DNA of 64,000 nucleotides from Pleomorphomonas oryzae DSM 16300 (GTDB lineage: Bacteria; Pseudomonadota; Alphaproteobacteria; Rhizobiales; Pleomorphomonadaceae), in NCBI RefSeq assembly GCF_000422965.1, contig NZ_AUHB01000001.1:434001-498000 (forward strand). The letters run 5' to 3'. Below are positions 1-6,900 of the stretch, in pieces. Under the pieces are notes generated by a model. The model made no database searches. It was not told where the DNA came from and was given only the letters and a program-made list of their open reading frames with translations. Both the position numbers and the translations under genes were made by a program. Each line of letters starts with the position of its first letter. Within the stretch, counting starts at the first letter, position 1.

Positions 1-2
1 AG

Positions 3-1697
3 GTGGCGCTGACCTTCGGTCTGCTGTCGCCCAACAAGGGCATTGAAAACATGATCGATGCGCTGCCCGAGCTGGTGCAGGCACATCCTGATCTGATTTA
101 TGTCGTGTTGGGGGCTACCCATCCGCATCTGGTAGCCCGTGAGGGCGAGGCCTACCGGGAAAGGCTGCAAGCCCAGGCAGACGAGCTCGGTATGGCCGAT
201 CACTTGATGTTCGTGAATGAATATGTCGACGCGCCAATCCTGAAAGACTGGCTCTCGGCGGCGGATATCTATGTGACGCCTTATCTCCATGAGGCTCAGA
301 TCACCTCCGGCACTTTGTCCTACGCCGTGGGCCTGGGTAAGGCTGTCGTTTCCACACCCTACTGGCACGCCCGTGAACTGCTGGCCAACGATGCCGGCGC
401 GCTGGTCCCGTTCGCCGACCCCAAGGCGCTGGCTTCGACCATCAGCGACCTTCTTTCCGATGGCGCTCGGCGCGATCGCCTGCGCAGCACGGCCTACGAT
501 CTCGGACGGCAAATGATCTGGTCTGTGGTGGGACGCTCCTACCTCGACCTGCTCGCCGAGGCTCGTTCCGGCGGTCGCGCGCCGGCGCCCGTCAGCAACC
601 TCAGAATTGGCCGCCGAATTCCCTTGGTTTCGACGCTCGCGGCAGTCGATCGCATGACCGACGGCTGCGGCATGCTGCAGCACAGCCGCTCGACCATTCC
701 CGACCGGCGGCACGGCTACTGTCTGGATGACAATGCCCGCGCCATGATGCTGGCCGTCGAATTAAAGTCGGAGGGCATCGAAACCGAGCGAGCGACACGG
801 ATCGCCGATATTTGTGCGGGCTTCGTGGACTCAGCCTGGGACGAGGATCGTGCCGCTTTCCGCAACTTCATGGGCTATCAGCGCAACTGGCTGGAAGAAA
901 CCGGCTCGCAGGATAGCCACGGTCGGGCCGTCTGGGCGCTTGGCCGGGTGGTGGCGGGCACCGATGATCACGGACTGAAGCTCTGGGTCACCGGCCTTGC
1001 CGACCGGGTGATTCCAGCGAGTGCCCATCTCACCAGTCCTCGTTCGAAGGCCTTCACGACACTGGGCCTTATCAGTTGGCTCACAGTCTACCCTGGCCAT
1101 CGCCCGGCACGCCAGCTTCTGGACAGGTTCGCCGCCGACCTCCACGACATGTTGCGCGAACAGCGGCGGCCCGACTGGCTGTGGTTCGAGCCGGTGCTGG
1201 CTTATGACAACGCTCGTCTGCCGGAGGCCCTGATCCGCGCCGGTCAGTGGCTTGGCCAGGAGGACATGGTCCGGGATGGCCTCGCCGCGCTGGATTGGCT
1301 GGCCGAACTCCAGACCGATCCGGCTGGCCATTTCCGACCGGTGGGTACGGAAAGTTTCGGCAAGGTTTATAGCCGTCCTCTCCCCTTCGACCAGCAGCCG
1401 GTCGATGCTTGGGCGATGATCGAAGCCTCGACGGTGGCGTTTGATGCGACTGGTGATCGCCGGTGGCAGCAGTATGCCGAGGCGGCGTTCGACTGGTTCA
1501 ACGGCCGCAACGACCTGGGTCTCAGGCTGGCAACTCCGAATGGCGGCTGCTACGACGGCCTGCAGGTCGATCGTGTCAATCTCAATCAGGGGGCGGAATC
1601 CATTCTGGCCTTCCAGTTCTCGGTGCGTTCGATCAGACAGTTGCAAAGGCTCGCTCACAGCCGTTCTGAACGGATGCTGGCGGGAGCTGCAGAATGA
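3..1697 (+). CDS. Glycosyltransferase (GT4-like) with C-terminal helical glycosidase-like domain, 5' partial
   Basis: The gene begins before the window: the frame is open to base 3 and the first residues already lie inside a Rossmann-type domain. Visible residues 3-190 look like the nucleotide-sugar-binding C-terminal half of a retaining GT4 glycosyltransferase (GLLSPNKG near residue 6; HEAQITSG near 96 where the family carries its acidic E-x7-E region). Residues about 215-550 form a second, all-helical domain with CLDDNARAMM, ETGSQDSHGR and FDQQPVDAWA, resembling the (alpha/alpha)6 barrels of some glycosidases. The stop codon overlaps the start of the GH130 gene by 4 bases (ATGA), so the two are translationally coupled. 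Known: this GT plus GH130 pairing occurs in Hyphomicrobiales. Inferred: synthesis or turnover of a mannose-containing saccharide. The acceptor and donor are not evident. Confidence 0.7.
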   Translation: MALTFGLLSPNKGIENMIDALPELVQAHPDLIYVVLGATHPHLVAREGEAYRERLQAQADELGMADHLMFVNEYVDAPILKDWLSAADIYVTPYLHEAQITSGTLSYAVGLGKAVVSTPYWHARELLANDAGALVPFADPKALASTISDLLSDGARRDRLRSTAYDLGRQMIWSVVGRSYLDLLAEARSGGRAPAPVSNLRIGRRIPLVSTLAAVDRMTDGCGMLQHSRSTIPDRRHGYCLDDNARAMMLAVELKSEGIETERATRIADICAGFVDSAWDEDRAAFRNFMGYQRNWLEETGSQDSHGRAVWALGRVVAGTDDHGLKLWVTGLADRVIPASAHLTSPRSKAFTTLGLISWLTVYPGHRPARQLLDRFAADLHDMLREQRRPDWLWFEPVLAYDNARLPEALIRAGQWLGQEDMVRDGLAALDWLAELQTDPAGHFRPVGTESFGKVYSRPLPFDQQPVDAWAMIEASTVAFDATGDRRWQQYAEAAFDWFNGRNDLGLRLATPNGGCYDGLQVDRVNLNQGAESILAFQFSVRSIRQLQRLAHSRSERMLAGAAE

Positions 1698-2968
1698 CGC
1701 TGCAGCTTCTTCCCCAACGCCTTTACCCCGACGCCAGCCGGGTGGTTGTTCGTAACTTCCAACTGGCCGGCGAACCCCGAAGCTTAACACCAGCGTCGCA
1801 AGCACGTGCCCGGCGGATCGTTGAGACCGTTCAGTCAATGGACAATCGCACCGTCCAGGCCGAGCTCTCACTCGTCATGGCCGACTTCGAGAATCGACAT
1901 CGAGAGGTTCGGCGCTTCTTCGAGCAGCGCTACGAGGGCATGGCCGCTCATCTCGGCCTTATCGAGCCGCTGCGCGAAGCCGAGCGGCTACTGATCGGCG
2001 CTTACTTCTGTCACGAATATTCCTTCGAGGCAGCGGCGCTGATGAATCCCAGCGTGGTACAGCACCCAGATCAGTCCGGCCTTGCGCCGGATGAGATGCG
2101 TTTCCTGCTGTCGCTCAGGGCGGTCGGCGAGGGGCACATATCCTCCATCACTTTCCGTGAGGGCATTCTTTCCGACCAGGGCGAATTGCGCCTTACGGAA
2201 GACAGCCCCTTTGCGGTCGCTTCCCGGCCGGAGATCGGAGAGGACGGACGGGTTTGGGCCGTCCGCGAAGGGGATGGCCCTCTCGATGAAACCGTGTTGC
2301 TGCCGGTAACGTCGGCACAGCGCAACGGCCTTGAGGATCTGCGCCTCGTCCACTTCAACGACCCGGATGAAGGGCCGCTCTGGTATGGCACCTACACCGC
2401 CTTCAGTGGTCAGTCGATCGCCTCGGAACTGCTGATTACCCGTGACTTCCGGAGCTTCGAACTAAGGCCGCTGTCGGGTCCTGCGGCCCGCAACAAGGGC
2501 ATGGCCCTGTTCCCGCGCAAGGTTGGCGGCAGTTACACGATGCTGGGGCGTCAAGACAATGAAAACCTCTTCCTGATCCGCTCCGACAATCTCTTCGAGT
2601 GGGATGAAGGCGAACGCATTGCCGGGCCGCTACATCCTTGGGAACTCCTCCAAATCGGCAACTGTGGGTCGCCAGTTGAGCTCGATCAGGGATGGCTGGT
2701 GCTGACTCACGGCGTCGGGCCGATGAGAAAATACGCCATTGGCGCCATGCTGCTCGACAAGGACGACCCAACCCAGGTCTTGGGACGCTCGCGGGTGCCT
2801 CTCCTGTCGCCTTCCGATGCCGAGCGCGAGGGTTACGTTCCCAACGTCGTCTACACTTGCGGAGCGCTGGCTCACGCAGGGCGGCTCTTCGTGCCCTATG
2901 GTATCGCCGACAGTGCAGTGGGTTTCGCCAGCATAGAAATCGAGGAGTTGTTGGCCTCGCTTGGCTGA
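1694..2968 (+). CDS. GH130 family glycosidase/phosphorylase-like protein
   Basis: 424 residues of the five-bladed beta-propeller family GH130, which includes beta-1,4-mannosyl-saccharide phosphorylases and related hydrolases. Family signatures are visible in the C-terminal half: NGLEDLRLVHF near 215, GRQDNENLFLI near 280, GNCGSPVEL near 318, then GWLVLTHGVG, GAMLLDKDDPTQVLGRS and the closing PYGIADSAVGFA. The N-terminal 140 residues are mostly helical (VMADFENRHREVRRFFEQRY), an extension seen in larger GH130 members. It starts within the stop of the upstream glycosyltransferase and is followed by a strong terminator, so it ends the operon. Whether it is a phosphorylase or a hydrolase cannot be told from sequence by eye. 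The family is clear; the substrate (mannoside) is inference. Confidence 0.85.
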   Translation: MTLQLLPQRLYPDASRVVVRNFQLAGEPRSLTPASQARARRIVETVQSMDNRTVQAELSLVMADFENRHREVRRFFEQRYEGMAAHLGLIEPLREAERLLIGAYFCHEYSFEAAALMNPSVVQHPDQSGLAPDEMRFLLSLRAVGEGHISSITFREGILSDQGELRLTEDSPFAVASRPEIGEDGRVWAVREGDGPLDETVLLPVTSAQRNGLEDLRLVHFNDPDEGPLWYGTYTAFSGQSIASELLITRDFRSFELRPLSGPAARNKGMALFPRKVGGSYTMLGRQDNENLFLIRSDNLFEWDEGERIAGPLHPWELLQIGNCGSPVELDQGWLVLTHGVGPMRKYAIGAMLLDKDDPTQVLGRSRVPLLSPSDAEREGYVPNVVYTCGALAHAGRLFVPYGIADSAVGFASIEIEELLASLG

Positions 2969-3311
2969 TCCGGAGCAATTGCCTCGGCGAACGAGAGCTT
3001 GCTCCATGTGCTTTAGAAACCAACCTTATAAGGAACGCGCCTGCTCGGGCGCGTTTTCTTTAGGGGAGCTGTTCAGGCGGCAAGCACTCGCAAGAGAGGC
3101 ATATGGCGTCTAGCCACGACTCCGGATTTCCGACGATCCTTCGAAGGTTGCGGTAACCGAGCAACAAAGCCGCATTTGCTCGCATTTGCACGCGCCGCCA
3201 TTCCAAGTAAAAGGACAGGAACAACAATCTGCGCCATGGCGTGCTTTGCATGTCAATGATAACATGTGAAGAGTTCGTCCCGGTCTGCAGGACCGAGCAG
3301 GGAGTCCTTGA
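2969..3311. other. Intergenic region between GH130 and the XRE regulator
   Basis: 343 bases without a convincing gene. It holds the terminator at 3034-3060. The remainder is the leader of the XRE gene, with a run GGAAC-N17-CGTG at 3218-3243 that is one base off the general-stress (EcfG) promoter consensus GGAAC-N16/17-CGTT. The match is too weak to call a promoter. No repeat or RNA gene was recognised. Confidence 0.4.
3034..3060 (+). terminator. Rho-independent terminator after the GH130 gene
   Basis: Inverted repeat AACGCGCC / GGGCGCGTT with a 6-base loop, followed by TTTTCTTT. It lies 65 bases past the GH130 stop and closes the glycosyltransferase-GH130 operon. Confidence 0.85.
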
Positions 3312-3743
3312 ATGGAGCCTACCGCCGCCAAGAAGAAAGTGCCGAACCCCGCCGACGTTCACGTCGGGGCCCGCATTCGCATGCGGCGTATGATCCTGGG
3401 CATCTCACAGGAAAAGCTTGGACAGGCACTCGGCGTGACGTTCCAGCAGGTTCAGAAATATGAAAAGGGAGCAACCCGTGTTGGCGCTGGGCGCCTTTTG
3501 GAAATAGCCAATTTCCTCAGCGTACCCGTGAGCTATTTCTTTGAGACAGCCGTGCTCGAAGCCCTGGAAACACGGGGGCCAAGCGGCGCCATCGTTTCAG
3601 CAACCGACGACTTCGACGTGTTCGTGAAGAGCTCGGAAGGCATCAAGCTCAACAATGCCTTCCTCGGCATCAACGATCCGTCGGTGCGCCGCCATTTGCT
3701 CGATCTCGTCGTTTCCATGTCGCGCGCCGGCCAGGAGAACTGA
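3312..3743 (+). CDS. XRE-family regulator, PraR-like
   Basis: 143-residue DNA-binding protein. Residues 17-72 form a classic XRE helix-turn-helix (HVGARIRMRR, GISQEKLGQALGVTFQQVQK, YEKGATRVGAGRL), ending in FLSVPVSYFFE. This segment is very like the rhizobial regulator PraR and its relatives, which repress biofilm and quorum-sensing genes. The C-terminal half (LNNAFLGINDPSVRRHLLDLVVSM) is the short helical tail of the same family. The preceding bases (GCAGGGAGTCCTTGA ATG) include a usable ribosome site. It converges with the 80-residue minus-strand gene 38 bases downstream. Role as regulator is secure; PraR orthology and any link to the neighbouring GNAT operon are inference. Confidence 0.8.
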   Translation: MEPTAAKKKVPNPADVHVGARIRMRRMILGISQEKLGQALGVTFQQVQKYEKGATRVGAGRLLEIANFLSVPVSYFFETAVLEALETRGPSGAIVSATDDFDVFVKSSEGIKLNNAFLGINDPSVRRHLLDLVVSMSRAGQEN

Positions 3744-3781
3744 CCGGCGACGACAGGTTGCTTGTACCTCGGCAGGCGCCG

Positions 3782-4024
3782 TCAGTGGCGCCGGCGACGC
3801 TGTTCGTCAAGGTCCACGATATCGGGGTCCATCTGGAGCGCCAGCAAGCCGGAGAGCTCTGCATTGGCAAGGCCTAGCAGGAGAGCGGCGGACACGCTCA
3901 CTTCCCGCGCTTGCGGCATGAGATAGTCGATCATCGTCATCATGGCACGGATGTCCATCGGACGGTGGACGTCACCGGCATAGGTCTGCTCGCCCATCAT
4001 GGGCTCGTCGATTTTAGCGCTCAT
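3782..4024 (-). CDS. Small conserved hypothetical protein (80 aa), coupled to the tandem GNAT gene
   Basis: 80 residues, acidic and helical (MDIRAMMTMIDYLMPQAREVSVSAALLLGLANAELSG within, given here as MDIRAMMTMIDYLM and ALLLGLANAELSG). No signal peptide or domain that I recognise. Its ATG lies inside the stop of the upstream gene (ATGA overlap), so it is very likely translated with it and works in the same process. The C-terminus is basic (DEQRRRRH). Function unknown. Confidence 0.6.
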   Translation of the reverse strand: MSAKIDEPMMGEQTYAGDVHRPMDIRAMMTMIDYLMPQAREVSVSAALLLGLANAELSGLLALQMDPDIVDLDEQRRRRH

Positions 4025-5256
4025 TGATCACCCGATACTCTTTCCAGGATGCCTGGCCGATCCCACTGTCCTTCCGGGCGAACGAGTACGGCAGCGCCGG
4101 AATCCGGCGACAGCGCATCCTCGGCCGGCGACACCACAAGGTCGGCCTCGTAATAGGTTTCGTTCGTCAGGTAGTTGATGCCCGAGCCTTCGCGCAGGAC
4201 GAAACCGAAGTGCTGCCAGATGGGAGCGACGTTCGCCGCGGTCTGGCCATAGAAACGCGTGTAGCCCTTGGTGCGGCAGAGCTCGATGCCGGCTTTCACC
4301 AATTTGAGGGCCAGCCGGCTCTTGCGGAAACGGGGCAGGACAGCCAGCCGTTCCAGCTTGACGAAACCGGCGAAGTAACGAATGCGCAGGCAGCCGGCCG
4401 GCTCGTTACCCACGAACCCGAGCAAGTGTGTCGCCGTGAGATCGTTGCCGTCGACATCCTCTGCGAAGGGGATGGACTGTTCGGCAAGGTAGGTTGCCGC
4501 CCGGATCGCATGAACCATCAGAAGCTGGTTGACGTCGTGAACGACCGTGATGCCGATCGCATTCCGCTGCCCCATAGCGCCGGCTCCACCAGGGCGCCAA
4601 GTATCGTAGGAAGGTGCCGTGCCTTCGATTCCTCCCCGTCGCTCGGCATCCGTCAGGCGGCGGCAAGTCATGATGCCGGGGGCGTAGACATCGCCGTGCC
4701 GAGCGCCCATCGTGAAGCCGATGCTCTCGAACAGGAGGCGCGCCTTGTCGTTGGCCGCCTTGCAGAACACCGGCAAGCCGCGGAACTTGTCCGAGGTCAG
4801 GCGCTCCATGACGAGCGAAATGCCGCCGGCAATCGCCCTGGAGATATAGATACCCCAGAAATAGATGGCGGCAGGCTTTTCCCACTGGCGGGCGATGAAG
4901 CGGTCTTCCGGGGCGCCGGTGTTCATGCGTCCGTCGAACAGGGCATCGAGCCCATCCTGATTGAGAGGCAGGAGACAAACGAAACCGAGAGGCCCGTTGC
5001 CGGCCTTTTCGCGCCATTGTCCACGGCAGATCGCCAGAATGGTGTCGGGATTGCGCGTATAGATGCGCATAACAGTTTCGAGGCTGGCAACACCCTGAAT
5101 TTCAGGGGTCGCTTTTCTCATCAGATCTGCAATAATTTCGCCGGACGGACTGAAAACTGAGAGGTTGCGGCCATACTTCGAGTAATCGATGCGATCAATA
5201 TGGCGTGATGGATAGAAACTGGATGCTTCTTCGTAGTTCCGAGCGTGAGAGTTCAT
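4021..5256 (-). CDS. Tandem GNAT-fold acyltransferase-like protein
   Basis: 411 residues that appear to hold two GNAT (N-acyltransferase) folds in tandem. The first covers about residues 25-205, with a GNAT-like closing motif CKAANDKARLLFESIGFTMG. The second covers about 235-370 and has the more typical core: GCLRIRYFAGFVKLERLAVL then RFRKSRLALKLVKAG and a closing IWQHFGFVLREG. Acetyl-CoA-type donor binding is expected from the family; the acceptor is unknown. It is divergent from the LysR gene (107 bases apart) and overlaps the 80-residue downstream gene. GNAT pairs of this kind in rhizobia are often near quorum-sensing or surface genes, but the sequence alone does not show that here. Confidence 0.65.
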   Translation of the reverse strand: MNSHARNYEEASSFYPSRHIDRIDYSKYGRNLSVFSPSGEIIADLMRKATPEIQGVASLETVMRIYTRNPDTILAICRGQWREKAGNGPLGFVCLLPLNQDGLDALFDGRMNTGAPEDRFIARQWEKPAAIYFWGIYISRAIAGGISLVMERLTSDKFRGLPVFCKAANDKARLLFESIGFTMGARHGDVYAPGIMTCRRLTDAERRGGIEGTAPSYDTWRPGGAGAMGQRNAIGITVVHDVNQLLMVHAIRAATYLAEQSIPFAEDVDGNDLTATHLLGFVGNEPAGCLRIRYFAGFVKLERLAVLPRFRKSRLALKLVKAGIELCRTKGYTRFYGQTAANVAPIWQHFGFVLREGSGINYLTNETYYEADLVVSPAEDALSPDSGAAVLVRPEGQWDRPGILERVSGDQ

Positions 5257-5294
5257 CTTTCGCCTCGTTCTTGATGATCACAGCCCATTTCAGT

Positions 5295-5310
5295 CTAAGT
5301 TTAAACGTAG
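5295..5310. promoter_or_regulatory. Candidate LysR operator between GNAT operon and lysR
   Basis: Near-perfect 16-base inverted repeat, CTAAGTTTAAACGTAG, with one mismatched pair, centred on GTTTAAAC. It sits in the 107-base divergent intergenic region, 53 bases before the LysR ATG, the usual place for an autoregulatory LysR site. Position and symmetry are seen; binding is inferred. Confidence 0.4.
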
Positions 5311-5363
5311 CCAATTCGGGGCCTGTTCCGTGCATCCGATTTTGACGCGGGGTGATGAGGTAG

Positions 5364-6377
5364 ATGGAACACGGTGACGGAGCAGCGGACCTGGACATCA
5401 ACTGGGACGACGTGCGGGTATTCCTGCTGGTTGCACGCCTTTCCAGCTTCCGGGCGGCGTCCGTGGAAAGTGGTGTGTCGGTCAATGCATTACGCCGGCG
5501 AATCGAGGCACTTGAGCACAAGATCAACGCGGTCCTGCTGACCCGGTCGGCGAAAGGCGTCGAGCTCACCGAAGAAGGTCGCAAGGTTGCCGAAATGGCG
5601 CAGGCCATGCTGGAGCAGGCGCGTGCCCTTGCGCGTCTGTCATCCCGCTCAAAGCGAGGCCTCCGTGCGACGGTACGGGTCGGCGCGACCGAAGGGCTTG
5701 GTGCGTTCTGGCTGGTTCCCCGCCTGGTCGACCTGTTCGAGAGCGCACCCGGCATCCAGGTCGATTTCCGCAACGACATGCGCATGCCGGACGTGTCGGG
5801 GCTTGAGGTGGATATCGCCGTACAGCTCGAACGTCCCGCCGATGAGGAACTGAAGGTCGTTCGTCTCGGCTGGCTGCATGTCGTCCTGTTTGCTTCCGCC
5901 GACTACATCTCGCGCAACGGCATCATCGAGACGTCTCAGGACATTCCCCGGCACCGCTTTATCGAGATCAATGCTCCCCAAATCCATAGCGGGGCACTCA
6001 AGGAAGAGCTCCCCGAGGACGATAGCCGCAGCTTTGTTGCTCTGAGGGTCAATACCGCCTCGGCCCAGGTGCTGGCGGCAACGCACGGGGCTGGCGTCAC
6101 GGCCTTGCCGACCTACGCCCGGCTGGTGACACATCAGCTGCACCATGTCGCTCGTGAGTTTCTGCTGAAACGCGATATTTGGCTTTGCTACCATCCCAGT
6201 GTCGTCGAGTTTCGCCACATGCGGCAAACGATTGACTGGATCAAAGCGTCCTTCGATCAGGAAAAATATCCTTGGTTCGGCGAAAGCTATCTCTCTCCTG
6301 ACGAGATCGACCGCCTGGCAGCCAAGCGTGGCCTCGGCGCCCTCTTTTCAGGCTTCAGAGACGAGCATAAGTTGTAA
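5364..6377 (+). CDS. LysR-family transcriptional regulator
   Basis: 337 residues. Residues 12-70 are the winged helix-turn-helix (WDDVRVFLLVARLSSFRAAS, VSVNALRRRIEALEHKI, LLTRSAKGVELTEEG). The rest is a LysR effector-binding domain with a typical start (VRVGATEGLGAFWLVPRL). An unusually long C-terminal tail (ESYLSPDEIDRLAAKRGLGALFSGFRDEHKL region, about 40 residues) extends past the common 300-residue length. Divergent from the GNAT operon, which is its likely target. Effector unknown. Confidence 0.85.
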   Translation: MEHGDGAADLDINWDDVRVFLLVARLSSFRAASVESGVSVNALRRRIEALEHKINAVLLTRSAKGVELTEEGRKVAEMAQAMLEQARALARLSSRSKRGLRATVRVGATEGLGAFWLVPRLVDLFESAPGIQVDFRNDMRMPDVSGLEVDIAVQLERPADEELKVVRLGWLHVVLFASADYISRNGIIETSQDIPRHRFIEINAPQIHSGALKEELPEDDSRSFVALRVNTASAQVLAATHGAGVTALPTYARLVTHQLHHVAREFLLKRDIWLCYHPSVVEFRHMRQTIDWIKASFDQEKYPWFGESYLSPDEIDRLAAKRGLGALFSGFRDEHKL

Positions 6378-6429
6378 AAGGACATACCGAGGGACGGTTT
6401 ACCCGCCGTCGGTAGCCCCGGAGACGGCG

Positions 6430-6603
6430 ATGGAAGACAAAGCGTTGACACTTCGCCAGGAACTGCCTCGCCTCATCGAAGCGGCTAAGGCTCTTGAAGC
6501 TTCGATGCTGCTCATGCTCCTCGTCAACGTTGATGAGGAACTTCGCAGACAGAAACCCGAATGTCCTAAGGAACCGGAACACGACCTCGCGGATCGTTTG
6601 TGA
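6430..6603 (+). CDS. Small hypothetical protein (57 aa)
   Basis: Short frame with ATG at 6430 preceded by CCCCGGAGACGGCG, a weak ribosome site. The product is helical and amphipathic (LPRLIEAAKALEASMLLMLLVNVDEELRRQ) and ends in an acidic tail; here the helix core is LEASMLLMLLVNVDEEL. It lies 52 bases after lysR in the same direction, so may be a short co-transcribed gene. No family recognised. The coding call rests on frame, position and composition only. Confidence 0.35.
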   Translation: MEDKALTLRQELPRLIEAAKALEASMLLMLLVNVDEELRRQKPECPKEPEHDLADRL

Positions 6604-6843
6604 CCCCAGACAAGGCCGATCATTCGGACTAGACGCACCTCGCACTGCGCATCAGCCAACCTCGGGCTCCGCCTGACGTCCATGGCAATTGTCGAGCCCC
6701 AGGCTACCATCCCCTTTATGACGAACGGATTGTTGGCTTTTCTCGCGACTATCCGGGCTCGTACTTGACCGTTTTCGAAAATCCTTTGTAGCGCGGGTGT
6801 TGCCTGCTAATGGTGAACTCTAGTTCTAAGGGTTTTTCCTTAT

Positions 6844-6871
6844 GTAGCGAAATCGACGTAGCGAAATCGCG
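6844..6871. repeat. Tandem 14-base repeat just upstream of kaiC
   Basis: Two adjacent copies of GTAGCGAAATCG plus two variable bases (6844-6857 and 6858-6871), ending 29 bases before the kaiC ATG. About 20 bases earlier there is a near-palindrome GAACTCTAGTTC (6815-6826). The two elements could be regulator sites for the kai operon. The rest of 6604-6900 shows nothing else, and no EcfG-type promoter. Confidence 0.4.
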
Positions 6872-6900
6872 CCTCGTTTCGTTTTCTTAGCGGGTAAATC

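Noticed and set aside
4024-5160. Long plus-strand open frame (378 codons) opposite the tandem GNAT gene
   Set aside because: GC-rich antisense shadow: low-complexity Arg/Gly/Asp-rich product, no family motif, and the minus-strand product has clear GNAT signatures.
6570-6598. GGAAC...CGTT pairs upstream of kaiC as a stress promoter
   Set aside because: The two GGAAC copies are 20 and 14 bases from CGTT, outside the 16-17 spacing, and lie 300 bases before kaiC.
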